DNA from: Linanthus parryae
Taxonomy: Eukaryota > Streptophyta > Magnoliopsida > Ericales > Polemoniaceae
Length of the DNA: 64,000 bases
Assembly: GCA_023055425.1 (NCBI GenBank)
Contig: JALGPY010000003.1
Span: 76,607,491-76,671,490 of the forward strand
Reading direction: 5' to 3'
Shown here: piece after piece, positions 11,363-21,853 of the stretch
How the letters are laid out: each line of letters starts with the position of its first letter
How positions within the stretch are numbered: position 1 is the stretch's first letter
Program-made: the position numbers and the translations under genes
Notes under the pieces: generated by a model
What the model was told of the DNA's origin: nothing
What the model saw: the letters and a program-made list of their open reading frames with translations, nothing else
Databases searched by the model: none

Positions 11363-14300
11363 ATGGCAGATTAACACAGCTGGATGAGATTGGAAGCTTG
11401 AAGGAAGAGATCCGCAAACTGATGAACTGCTACAATTTATTAGCAAATGAGAAGGACCGAGCCCAGAATGAGTCAATTCTAGGGCAACCACAGGAACAAT
11501 CCACCGTCACCACCGGCCACCGGGGTAAAGGGGTTCTAGGATCCACCAGCAACAACAATTTCATGGGACAAACTTCCACAGAAATGAAGGAAGGTATAAA
11601 CCCTAGTTTGCTCAGATCTAATCACTGTAATTCATTGCCTCTGCCAAAAATTGAGTTTCCAAAATTTGATGGGATTGATCCAATGGGTTGGTTGATAAAA
11701 GCTAATAGATATTTTCAACTCCATCAGTTCAATGATTTACAGAAGTTGATTTTAGTATCTCTTAATTGTGTGGATGAGGCTGATGATTGGTTTAAGGTGG
11801 AATTTGAAACCCTGGACAATGTGACATGGGAGGAGTTCAGTGACAAGGTTTGTGAAGAATTTCTGGAGGCAGGCCATGAAAATGTGTTAGGAGATTTTCA
11901 AAGGATTAATCAAGAGGGGACAGTGCAGGAATACATGAGGAAATTTGACACAATGAGACCTAGAGTTAAAGCTTTATTTCCTTTGGCTGATGACAAGTAC
12001 TTCCTTAAAAGTTTTTTGGGAGGGCTTAAAATGGAGATTAAGAGTGCTGTCTATTTACTGGGACCCAAGAACTTGGCTGAAGCTAAAGCCATGGCTAGGA
12101 TGCAGGAGGTTAACTACAATGTGGGCAAAAAAGAGGTGCTACAAGATGTGCAACAGTTGATGAAAGGGTGGTCCAAAAACAATAGTGCCAACTACAAATC
12201 CAAAGCAAATTTTACTAGTTGGGACAATAAGTCAAAAATCTCCACCAACCCCCCCAGTTTCTCAAATTACAAAAAACTCACCCCAGCAGAAATGCAAGAG
12301 AAGAGAGCCAACAAACAATGCTATTTTTGTGATGAATCCTACACTCCTGGGCATAAATGCAAGAAACCCCAGCTTTTTCTAGTGACAGGAGCTGAGATGG
12401 ATGACCCAGAAGAAGGAGAGAACATCAACTACAGTGCCTCTCCAAATGCTATAGAAAGTGATGATAACTCAGGAGAAAATGACAACACTTCTGCTGAGAT
12501 TGCTGCTGAGATATCACTACATGCTATTACTGGCAATGTTGGTCACCAAACAATTAGGCTACCTGGGTACATTGGAAAGAGTAAGGTTAGTGTCCTTATT
12601 GACTCTGGAAGTACCCACAACTTTATAGACAAGGGAACAGCTGCCAAATTGGAAGACAAGGTCACTCACACTTCACCTCTAAGAGTGGTGGTGGCAAATG
12701 GTAATGAGATGGACAGTACTCAAGTGTGCAAAGGAGTAGAATTGAGTTTGCAACAACACAAATTGGTGGCTGATATGCATGTCATTCCCCTGGGGGGGTG
12801 TGATATTGTCTTGGGGGTACAATGGCTGCAAGAGGTCAGTCCAGTGTGCATGGACTTCAAGACCAGGACCATCACCATCAACATCAACAACTCTGAGATG
12901 AAATTAACTGCTGAAGAACCAATTTGCAACTACAAGGCAGCTAATTACAACTCACTGCAAGCATATTGCAAAAAGCAAGAGGGGGTCATTGTGGGGCACT
13001 TATACTGCATACAAGAGTCTTCTTCAGCCAAGAATATACCACAAGAGGTGGAGACCATTTTACAGAAATACCCCTCCATTTTCACAGAACCCAAGAAGCT
13101 GCCACCCAAAACGGAACAGGACCATCACATACCCCTAAAACCGAATGCCAACCCTGTGTGTCTTAGACCATACAGGTATCCACATGTGCAGAAAAATGAA
13201 ATTGAAAGGCTTGTCCAAGAAATGTTAGAAAATGGGGTTATTCAACATAGCACCAGCTCATTTGCCTCTCCAGTTTTATTGGTCAAAAAGAAAGATGGAT
13301 CCTGGAGATTCTGTGTTGACTATAGAGGGTTAAATGAGTTGAGTGAGAAGAACAAATTTCCCATTCCAGTCATTGATGAGCTATTAGAAGAGCTACATGA
13401 GGCCTATTACTTCTCAAAGCTTGATCTAAGATCTGGATACCACCAAATAAGAATGGCAGAGGAGGACACCCACAAAACAGCATTTAGAACACATCAAGGG
13501 TTGTATGAATTCAAGGTGATGCCCTTTGGACTCACAAATGCACCTGCCACCTTCCAAGCACTCATGAACCAAGTGTTTCAACCATATTTGAGGAAATTTT
13601 TACTAGTCTTTTTTGATGACATACTCATATATAGCAAGTCTTGGGAGGAACACCTTGAGAACCTGGAGTTGACCTTGAAGCTTCTACTCCACCATGAACT
13701 CTATGCAAAACTTTCTAAGTGCACTTTTATGCAAACCACAGTGGAATATTTGGGGCATCTCATTAGTGGAGCAGGGGTGCAAGCTGATCCTACAAAGATT
13801 CAAGCCATGAAAGATTGGCCACCACCAGTGAACATCAAAGGATTGAGGGGTTTCTTGGGACTTACAGGTTATTATAGGAGGTTTGTACAAGGGTATGGTA
13901 TTATTGCAAGACCCTTGACTCAACTTCTCAAGAAAGGAGCATTTGGTTGGGGAGATGAAGCTCAAAAAGCTTTTGACACTCTCAAAGAAGCTATGTGCCA
14001 CACCCCTGTCTTGGCTTTACCTGAGTTTTCAAAGGTGTTTGTAATTGAGACTGATGCCTGCTACAAGGGGTTGGGGGCTGTATTGATGCAGGAAGGCAGA
14101 CCAATTGCATATTTCAGCAAGTCATTAGCAGATAAACATCTAGGGTTGTCAACCTATGAGAAGGAACTCTTAGCCTTGGTGCAAGCAGTCAAGAAGTGGA
14201 GGTCATACCTGGAGGTCAACAAATTCCAAATAAGAACTGACCACTACAGTTTAAAGTTCTTATTGGGACAAAAGGTGAGCACTCTCATACAACAGAAGTG

Positions 14301-15881
14301 GTTGAGTAAGCTCATGGGGTTGGACTTTGACATCATTTTCAAACCTGGGAAACTAAACACAGCTGCAGATGCTCTCTCTAGATTGGAAGTAAACTCAGAA
14401 GCTGAGGAGGAGAAGAGAGAAGGAGAGTGTTTAGCTGTCACTTCAATCACACCACATTGGGTGGAAGAGGTGATCAAAACTTATGAGGATGATTTGTGGG
14501 CTCAAGAAATGTTAAGTCAACTAGCTGTCACTCCTGATTTAGGAGGTGAATTCCATATCAAAGATGGCCTGATCAAAAAGGACAACACCATCTATGTGGG
14601 TTCACATGGGACATTAAGGCTTACACTCATCAAAGAAATACACAACAGTGGAGTGGGGGGGCACTCTGGCATTCAAGGCACTTATAAGAGACTAGCTTCA
14701 GTCTTCTTTTGGGATGGAATGCATAAATCAGTCAAAGAATGGGTCAAGTTATGTGATGTGTGTCAAAGAATGAAGGTGGAGCATGTTCCCTACCCTGGAC
14801 TTCTGCAACCTCTACCAATTCCAGAAATTCCATGGACTCACATAAGCATGGACTTTGTAGAAGGCCTTCCTAAGTCAGAAGGAAAAATACTATTATGGTG
14901 GTCATAGACAGGTACTCTAAATATGGCCATTTCTTACCACTGGTTCACCCTTATACAGCTGTTGAAGTGGCTCAGTTATTCTTGGACCACATCCACAAGC
15001 TACATGGTTTGCCAGACACCATTGTGAGTGACAGAGACACCATTTTTCCAAGTCAATTTTGGAACTCTTTGTTCAAGGCCCTAGGCACTAAGCTGCATTT
15101 TACTAGTGCTTACCATCCTCAAACAGATGGTCAAACTGAAAGACTCAATCAGTGTTTGGAGAACTACCTCAGGTGCATGACCTCTGACAGACCTCACAAA
15201 TGGTCAAAATGGCTGCCTTTGGCTGAGTATTGGTATAACACTTCTCACCACACAAGCTTAAAAATGTCCCCCTTTGAGGCATTATATGGGTATGCTCCTA
15301 AATTACTCTCTTTTCATCAACTCAACACTAGTGGTAATGTGGATATTGACCAGTTTTTAGAAGAAAGGAAAAAGATGATGGTACTCATCAAAGGCAATTT
15401 GCAGAAAGCTCAAGAAAGGATGCAACACTATGCCAACAAGAAGAGAACTGAAAGAGAATTCCAGGTGGATGAGATGGTATTTTTGAAACTCCAACCCTAT
15501 AGGCAGACTAGTGTGCAACACAGAAAGAATTTGAAGTTGTCTGCAAAGTTTTTTGGTCCTTTTAGGGTTCTGCAAAGAGTTGGTCAAGTTGCTTACAAGT
15601 TGCAGTTACCAGCAGGGTCTAAAATACACCCTGTGTTTCATGTCTCTCAGCTCAAGAAGGCTCAAGGTCAAGCTCTCACCAGCAATGTCACTCTACCTAA
15701 AATAGGCCCAGAAGGTCAAATGCTAGTTGAGCCAATAGCTATTTTGGAAAGGAAACTGATTAAGAAAGATAATGCACCTGTTGTTATGGTTTTGGTGCAG
15801 TGGGCTAATGCTCCTCCTACAGAAGCTACCTGGGAAGAATACCACTCTCTCAAGGCCCTATACCCTAATTTTGATTCATGA
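11363..15881 (+). pseudogene. Gypsy gag-pol polyprotein, main part, one frameshift
   Basis: Encodes, in order: capsid-type gag (about 11640-12090), zinc knuckle (CYFCDESYTPGHKC, about 12319), aspartic protease (LIDSGSTHNF, about 12596), reverse transcriptase with the VFFDDILIYS active site (about 13606), RNase H (ETDACYKGLGAVL, about 14047) and integrase. Integrase has an HHCC zinc finger ending CDVCQRMK (about 14750) and the DDE core, with VSDRD at about 15025 and QTDGQTERLN near 15120. The C-terminus (15780-15880) has the WANAPPTEATWEE block of a chromodomain-like fold. The frame breaks near 14882-14887 in a run of A, between the integrase zinc finger and the rest of the core, consistent with loss of one A. 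The remainder reads in another frame to a stop at 15879-15881. Otherwise the polyprotein is intact, so this copy died recently or the base is a sequencing error. Confidence 0.9.
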
Positions 15882-15895
15882 GGACATGAATCTTT

Positions 15896-15909
15896 GAAGG
15901 GGAATGCAT
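15896..15909 (+). other. Polypurine tract, gypsy element
   Basis: GAAGGGGAA directly before the 3' LTR; the expected plus-strand primer. Confidence 0.7.
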
Positions 15910-16445
15910 TGTCATGAATGGAGGTGCTGATTCAAGAGTTTTTAAAATTCTTTCAATGACCAAATGAACAGTAATTTACTGTTCATTTGGTAAAAGCTTA
16001 GATCGTTCAGTAGCCGTAGGATGGACTGAGTGGGGTTTTAATCTCAGCCCTTGATTGATTTGAACGTTGGATTCAAATGGCAGCCAAGCCATTACGTGGA
16101 ACGGGGTCGTTTCGGATGACAAGGCTTCTTCCCTCCTCCTATTGGTCCAAGTCAGCACACCAGTATCATTATTGCCAACTCAGCCGGCTTACGTGGAGAA
16201 GGCAGTTATCAATTAGTATTAATTAGACTCTGGCCCAATAGTTAGGTTAATTATATTTATGGCATTATTATATATACTTGTAAGCTTGCATTTGACATTT
16301 CAATGAATATTTTGTTAAACAAATATCTTCTCCGAATTCTCTCTGATCTTCTTCTTCTTCCTCTCTATCAATTTCTTCTTTGATTTCTTCTTCGATTCTT
16401 ATCAAATCTCTCAGAATTAGGGCAGGAATTTCTCAATTCCTGACA
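15910..16445 (+). repeat. 3' LTR of the gypsy element
   Basis: Near-identical to 2177-2709, with one additional CTT in the TTCTTC-rich end. Preceded by a purine tract and followed by the GTCTG duplication. Confidence 0.92.
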
Positions 16446-17000
16446 GTCTGGGGGTTTAGGCGGTTGCAGGAGCGACGGACATGGCGTCGGTGGTGGGTTG
16501 AACGGTGGCGGCTGCTTTATTGGAGCTGTCCTCGGATCTGCGGAAACCCTCGCCGTGTGCTGGACCTCCTGGATTGTTGGTGGCTTTGGCGCAAGGAGCT
16601 GTTTCGTCCCTTGCTGGTGCTGCTTCGCCGGAGGTTCTAGCGGCGTGGGTTGGAGGGGATGCCGAGCCTCTATTGCGTCGATGGAGGTCTGGACAGCGGC
16701 GTGGTTGGTCTCCAAAGCCATGAGGCGTGCGGCAACGGCAACGATGGCAATTTGAGTGGCTGCGTGGGCTGTCTCCGACGCGGTGAAGCGTTGTTCTTGT
16801 TGTGGAGGCGATAGACAAGGTTCGAGAGCTGTGACCCCGGTGTCCAGGTCCGTGAACCTGGCTTTGATTTTATCCAGCTTATCGAACATCTGTTTTGCGA
16901 ATTCCTTGAGTTGGCGGAGTTCGTCAATCGCAGTGTCGTGCGAGATCGTTCACCAGTTGGATGGTGAATGCAATGAAAGCACCAGTTTATACGTACCAGT
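16446..17000 (-). pseudogene. gag N-terminal region of the old gag-only element
   Basis: A minus-strand frame open from about 16970 down to 16446 encodes a coiled-coil-like start (MFDKLDKIKARFTDLDTG) followed by alanine-rich and then proline-rich sequence, the usual layout of the N-terminal gag region in plant gypsy elements. It is cut at 16445 by the 3' LTR of the inserted gypsy element, and its continuation lies at 2176 and leftwards. There is no in-frame ATG upstream of the Met at 16889 that is clearly better, so the real start is uncertain. Confidence 0.5.
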
Positions 17001-17102
17001 ATCCCGCGTAGCAAGCTACAATATAAACTAAAGCTACTTTACGGAAAAAAAAACTGATAAACTGAAAAAAAAAAAAAAAAAACAAAAAAAACAAAAAAAA
17101 AA

Positions 17103-17343
17103 CACAGACAATTCCTATTCCATGCTAATAGCTGAAGACTACAATAGTTTAAATATACAACTAAACATAACACTAGACTCTTACGGGCTAATTCCGGTCT
17201 ACTAACTAATTAAATAGACTTATTAACAAAATAAAATAAATAATTAATGACTAATTAAATAAATAAACTGCTAATGATCTAATTAACGATATTAATTATG
17301 ATTATAATATTGTTGATCGGGATCATAAGATTGACACGTATCA
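17103..17343 (-). repeat. 5' LTR (at least its outer part) of the old gag-only element
   Basis: Direct repeat of 1143-1453. It begins TGATACGTG on the minus strand at 17343. Homology with the other copy stops near 17103, next to A-rich runs (17043-17100). The true inner LTR end probably lies between 17000 and 17100 but cannot be fixed because the sister copy is truncated. Confidence 0.6.
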
Positions 17344-17808
17344 GTTTGGTTGAGTTTTCTCTCTGAACAGTTAGAATCGACCCATACACACTCCTACAAA
17401 GTCGTCTGGCTAACCCCTAACCGTGATTACATGGCTTTGCTACCTGAGTTGTAGAAAAATCTTCCAATGATACATAGAAGTCAATTAAAAACTTTATGCG
17501 CTAATCACCGACTACAAAATTATTCAACTTGTTGCTTAAAGCTTGCTAGCAGCTAAACACACCTCAACTTGGCTTATTAAGATTTAAGAAGATGTTTTTC
17601 ATTTTTTTCTTTTTTGTTTAATTAACACGTTGCATATCATGATGCTTTAGCGTGAAGTCGTTCTTTCTTATATACTAAAGAATGATTACAACCTCCTTTA
17701 ATAGCAATACAAACTAGTCATGTCGGCACATTTTGATCAAAAGATGTAATCAAGTTTCGTAAACAAAACGTTTAATGCAGAAGTTGACAACTTAACAATT
17801 GACTAATT
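17344..17808. other. Intergenic, nothing recognised
   Basis: AT-rich spacer to the right of the old LTR element. No coding frame, repeat pair or RNA gene was seen. Confidence 0.6.
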
Positions 17809-18072
17809 TTGAAGGGGACAAGTAAACAAGTGTTTAATATGTTGTCAAAGAAATCTAGAGGCGAACGGGAAGATGCTCTGTTTGCAGAAGATATATTTGC
17901 TTTAGCAGGTCAAGATGGAGTTTCTGTGAGCTGGGCTAGACGTGTAGCTAACAAAGCAACTGATTGTTTGGCTAATTTGGCTAAATATTGTGCTGATGAT
18001 AGTGTTAATTTTCTGTTAGATGCAGATTTTACAAGGTTGGTAGAGGTGGACAAATGTAGTGTTGGTTCTTGA
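17809..18072 (+). pseudogene. LINE RNase H-like remnant (C-terminal piece)
   Basis: An 87-codon frame ends with VSWARRVANKATDCLANLAK and then a short tail before the stop. The pattern W-x-R-R-x-A-N-x-x-A-x-x-L-A is typical of the C-terminal end of the RNase H-like domain found in plant L1 LINEs and related host proteins. The catalytic Asp/Glu residues of RNase H would lie further upstream and are not present. No poly(A) tail or target duplication was identified. A host pseudogene of the same domain is the main alternative. Confidence 0.45.
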
Positions 18073-18302
18073 GGTTATTAACACAATTTATTCGAATTGT
18101 CAAAAAAGAAGAACAAAATGCTGCACATTGAAATATAGTGAAATCCTAAGGGTGTATTTGGTACTTGTAAAATAAGATGGAGACGAATGCCTTCTTAAAA
18201 ATGATAGTGATTCTTACACCCAATTAATGAGATGGTTACACTAAATTTCTGTTGTCAGGACTCTATTGTCCCTTACTATTAGTCATATTTAATGTTGTAG
18301 TT

Positions 18303-18475
18303 TTTTTTTTTTTTTTTTTTTTTGATGACGTGGGAACCCCGAAAGCTCGGCCTGAGAAACCTGCAATTAAGAAGACAAGTATGCAACTTATAAGTTATCC
18401 CAAAATTCGAACTTAATACCTCTAGACAATATTAAATGCAAGCCCGACTAACTTAACTACACCCCCAAAGGGTTA
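18303..18475 (-). mobile_element. tRNA-derived SINE
   Basis: On the minus strand a 173-bp unit ends in a long A tail (the T run from 18301 on the plus strand). It has a box-A-like TAGTTAAGTTAG and, about 35 bases on, a box-B-like AGTTCGAATTT, both internal RNA polymerase III promoter elements. It is flanked by a perfect 8-bp duplication, TTGTAGTT, at 18295-18302 and 18476-18483. Size, tail and duplication together support SINE retroposition. The family was not identified. Confidence 0.75.
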
Positions 18476-18805
18476 TTGTAGTTAACTTTTCCTGAATTTT
18501 CTCACAATTTATCTCCACAAATTTTGATATTTTCCCTTTCAAAACATTAAACAATCTCTGTTTAGATAAAGAAAAATTAATGCATCTTTAAATTACTTCT
18601 ATTTTAGCCCTCTCATTTTTATCAAGAATTAACAATGTATTTATTTTCCAGCTCTTGCAAAAAGAAAAATGATGCAAAAATTGCGAAGTATCAAAATCCC
18701 TTGTAACAAATCATCAAGTTCTCATAATCTTACACTACTCACATGCATGATTTCTCTTCTTTTTTATCCTTTAACTCTTTATAATTTAATACTTTTTATT
18801 TAAAG

Positions 18806-19652
18806 CATCTCTAACAGGAGGGGAGGGAGAAAATCGTATAAATAATTGGTTCAACTCCAACCCCATGAGAGGATGGGATGGGGAGGGAATGCTATGAGAT
18901 TTTTATTTTGCTTTGGTGTGGGAATTTCCCCATGGACATGCATGCCCACACCCAACAAGACAAACATTCTCCCCATAACACTCCTCTCCTTCTCTCATGG
19001 GGTTGGAATTGAACTATTTATACGATTTTACCCCTCTCTCTCCCTTGCCCCCATGGGATGGAGACAGGGGTGCAACGTGGGCGGGTTGAACCCGACCAAC
19101 CCGAGCCCAACCCGAACTTAAATAGGGTCCGGAAACATAGTTCTGGTAATTTGGACGGGCTTGGACATGAATTCTCAGCCCGAATTGCAATTAGGGTCGG
19201 GCTTGGGCACAAATATCGAACGATGGGTTAACCCGAATTGCCCGATTTGCATGACCACTACGTATAAATATTACTTTTGAAAGAATTATGTAGCATATCT
19301 AACATGAATATGCTACTTTTATTTCAAGTATTGACGATGTTTTTAATCATTGTTTTGTTCTTCAACTAGTTGATTTGTTTTTTTGCCGACTATTAGTTAT
19401 TCTCTTGTGTTTTTAAGAAGATATTAAGTTTATTCCCTAAAAAAAAGGATATTAAGTTTAACGTACTAGCCCGAATTCAACCCGAACCCGAATTGATTTA
19501 TACGAATTTGGGCTCGGACGGGTTAACAATGCTCTTAACTCGGGTCGGGTTGGGTTTGGGCAGCCACGACAGAACTCGGGCTCGGGCTTGGACAAGGGTG
19601 CCAACCCGTCCAGTCCGCCCGAGTTGCAGTCCTAGATGGAGATGCCCTCACA
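18806..19652. mobile_element. Foldback/MITE element, split by a hAT MITE
   Basis: Inverted arms: 18815-18885 pairs with 18975-19056 (AAATCGTATAAAT and CTCCAACCCCATGAGAG on the left, their reverse complements on the right). The outer ends GCATCTCT (18807) and GGAGATGC (19639-19646) also pair. The right end lies past an inserted 570-bp element. Removing that insert leaves about 270 bp of nearly complete hairpin. The target duplication was not resolved, so the superfamily is unknown. Confidence 0.6.
19065..19634. mobile_element. Non-autonomous hAT element
   Basis: Ends CAGGGGTGCAACG and, inverted on the right, TAGGACTGCAACTCG are imperfect terminal inverted repeats. They are flanked by a perfect 8-bp duplication, GATGGAGA (19057-19064 and 19635-19642). 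An 8-bp duplication with TAGGGGTG-like ends is characteristic of hAT transposons. The interior has CCCGAACCCGA-type words in inverse orientation on both sides. No transposase is present. Confidence 0.8.
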
Positions 19653-19732
19653 TGCATTTCTTTTTTTTTTTTTTTGATCCAAGAGAAGAAGACTATCTTC
19701 TCCTACCCTCAATTTCGTTGTGGTTTTTATTA

Positions 19733-19992
19733 CTCCATCCGTTCCGGAAAGATAGTATATTTTTGGAACTACAACTTTTTTTTGGAGACACGCAGTTAAT
19801 GCATTCCTTTACAAGTTTTTGACAAACTATTTCCACTCTTACCCTTGATTTTGTTTTCTCCAAGACTAGGTGCATTGAATATGAATGGGTAATATTGTAA
19901 CTTCATTATATTATTTACCTTAAAAATGTAAGTGAACAACTTTTGAGACATACCAAAATAGAAATATGGACAATCTTTGCGGGAGGAGGGAG
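19733..19992. mobile_element. Stowaway-like MITE
   Basis: Starts CTCCATCCGTTCC and ends GGGAGGAGGGAG, inverted termini of the CTCCCTCCGTCCC type, with TA on both sides (19731-19732 and 19993-19994). The 260-bp length and TA duplication are typical of Tc1/mariner-derived Stowaway elements. Confidence 0.8.
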
Positions 19993-20210
19993 TATATTTT
20001 TTTTCCTTTTAAACATTTTTGTGTGGAAACAACATGACCATGTTGAAGTTTTTTGTTGTTGTTGATGTTTTCTACTTCAATTATTTATGGATTTTTTATT
20101 TAAGGCTTTATCTTTTTTGCAGACAATATCAACTAGTTACTCTTAAAATAAAATTACGTTGTTCAAAGTGGACATGCAATATAAAAGTGAGATACAATTT
20201 TTTGAAAGTT

Positions 20211-20500
20211 TTTTTTTTAAGCGAGAGATGTTTTTTTAGAAGAAAACAACTTCGATTAAATCAAAAATGAGAGAGGGGAGTCCCCTATTACATCATTCTG
20301 AATAAGCTGCTGTGCCCAGCTTGGGGTGAAAGTAAGCCAAATGTGTTTGTTTGGAGCTGAACGTCCAAACATTGAGAACTCGTGTGACACAACGTTTGAT
20401 GACATGTGCTTGAAAGTGAAGGAGGCTGACTGAAACCGGCTTGCAAGCGATCTGATCTCTATGATGGCATCTTCGTTTTCTAATCTACCCGTCTGCGTAT
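20211..20500 (-). pseudogene. LINE 3' end remnant (RNase H-like tail plus A-rich end)
   Basis: A minus-strand frame from about 20480 to 20268 reads DAIIEIRSLASRFQSASFTF near its start and TFTPSWAQQLIQNDVI near its stop. This resembles the end of the RNase H-like domain in plant LINEs. The frame is followed on the minus strand by about 55 bases ending in an A-rich run, as expected for a LINE 3' terminus. The 5' part of the element is missing. Confidence 0.45.
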
Positions 20501-21274
20501 TGTTGCTCTTGTTGATGGCATAATATCACGGCCTGGATCCCCAAGACCCGAGAATGTAACCATATTCACAAACAATAGGTTGAAAATGGACAATTTCAAC
20601 ATTTCAGTTAAGAAATTGATTATCTCTTAAACGGTTTGGTCAAAAGTTAAGAAAGTTGGTCGGAGGCATCCTAGATATGTCTAATTATTGCATCTAAAAC
20701 AGTTTTGAAAAGGGTGTAAAGGTTCGGGACATACAAGCCCAAACGTGCGGCTGGTCGGCATGAAATCAAGAGCTGTAACCCAAACTTTCAAAATTCAATT
20801 ACTCATAAACTATAATACAAAAGAACATGAAATTTTGCATAGAGCTTCCCATACATGTCTTTTATACCCATATAAAAAAATTGATTCAGAGTTACCGATA
20901 TTTAAATATAATATTTTTCGTGAGATGACTGCCGGAGCAAAAAAATTCATAACTAAATGACCAACTTAAAAAAGGTTTCTAGGCAATCTCACAATTAAAT
21001 ATCTACTAAATTTAGCTGGAAAGAACTCATATGTGACTAGTTTATAAAACTTCTTGAATCACTTCGATCCGTTGGACGGATCCCCTGTAAAGAGCAAAAT
21101 TGTACCAGTATGTATACTTTGTCCAGTTTAAGTAAATCAACTAAAATTGTGTTCCAACTCTATTTAATTAACATGAAAAGTGTGTCAAAAATAAGATAAC
21201 AACATCATATTACTATCAAAAGAATTTGTGAATTTTGGCATGAATCAACATAAAAAGACATCAAATCTCACAAC
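20501..21274. other. Intergenic, nothing recognised
   Basis: AT-rich, no convincing frame on either strand. It ends at the TAG target duplication (21275-21277) of the CACTA element. Confidence 0.55.
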
Positions 21275-21289
21275 TAGCACTACTATAAA

Positions 21290-21570
21290 TAAGGGCTAAT
21301 ACATCGGTTTTAAAACGGCGGTCCAGATCCGCTGTAGATTTGAAGATTTAATGACAGTTTTCTAAACCGTCATTCTTTCATACATAATACAACAATTTAG
21401 ACAAAACCGCTTTTTTGTTTTCAGGAATATAGCGGTTCTTCTAAGCCGTTGTTTTACGCAATGGGCTTACAACTGTTACTATGAACCGCTATATATGTAA
21501 AGCGGTTTAGCTGAACCGTTGTTGTTGTGATGTAGCGGTTTGTACAGCAAACCGCTAATACACAAGAAAA
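21290..21570. promoter_or_regulatory. CACTA left subterminal repeats
   Basis: Repeated AGCGGTT, AACCGCT, AACCGTTG and ATCGGTTTTAAAACGG words in both orientations. Such arrays are known binding sites for the accessory transposase protein in CACTA elements. Confidence 0.7.
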
Positions 21571-21853
21571 ACCAAAAATTGAGTGGGCGACAACATAAAA
21601 TTCATGAAATTTTAGCATCCCGCAATGATATGAAGAAGTTTTCGTACATAATAATTTAACAACAACTACCATATGTAATTATTTAAAAAAAAATATATTA
21701 TTTCTTCATCATTCCTTGAACTACCATAATATGCTAGCTGTACTCCTTCCACGGGCGATTACTGCAACAACAAAAACAATATATATACACGTATTAATTA
21801 TAAATTGTATAGCTAGAAATGTAATTATTCCAAGAATTTAGAGCACGTACATG

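Larger units (their letters stand above)
2177..16445 (+). mobile_element. Ty3-gypsy element, chromovirus type, interrupted by a copia element
   Basis: LTRs at 2177-2709 (533 bp) and 15910-16445 (536 bp) both start TGTCATGAATGG and end CTGACA. They are flanked by a 5-bp target duplication, GTCTG (2172-2176 and 16446-16450). A primer site matching initiator Met-tRNA (TGGTATCAGAGCC) follows the 5' LTR, and a purine tract precedes the 3' LTR. Pol order is protease, reverse transcriptase, RNase H, integrase, and the integrase ends in a chromodomain-like tail, which defines the chromovirus branch. Without the nested copia the element is about 5.8 kb; with its short LTRs this fits the Reina-like group, though that is an inference. 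By eye the LTRs differ at 3 bases plus one 3-bp indel, so insertion was recent. Confidence 0.92.
1136..17343 (-). mobile_element. Old gag-only LTR retroelement, host of the nested gypsy and copia insertions
   Basis: Two direct repeats bracket this block. Positions about 1143-1453 and about 17103-17343 share long runs such as CTACAATAGTTTAAATA and GACTAATTAAATAAATAAAC. On the minus strand both copies begin TGATACG. Without the inserted gypsy element (2177-16445) the unit is only about 1.9 kb and has a gag-like N-terminal region but no pol. The minus-strand tail just before the 3' LTR encodes LEDKAFF followed by a purine-rich tract. A LEDK-type tail is common at the end of chromovirus polyproteins, so I infer a deletion derivative of a chromovirus. 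The left LTR is cut by the copia LTR ending at 1135, and its target duplication is not recoverable. Confidence 0.65.

Noticed and set aside
16380..16755. Plus-strand Gly/Arg/Trp-rich frames
   Set aside because: Antisense to the gag region of the old LTR element on the minus strand.
19075..19620. Telomere-like CCCGAACCC words
   Set aside because: They do not match the plant telomere unit and sit symmetrically inside a hAT MITE with its own duplication.
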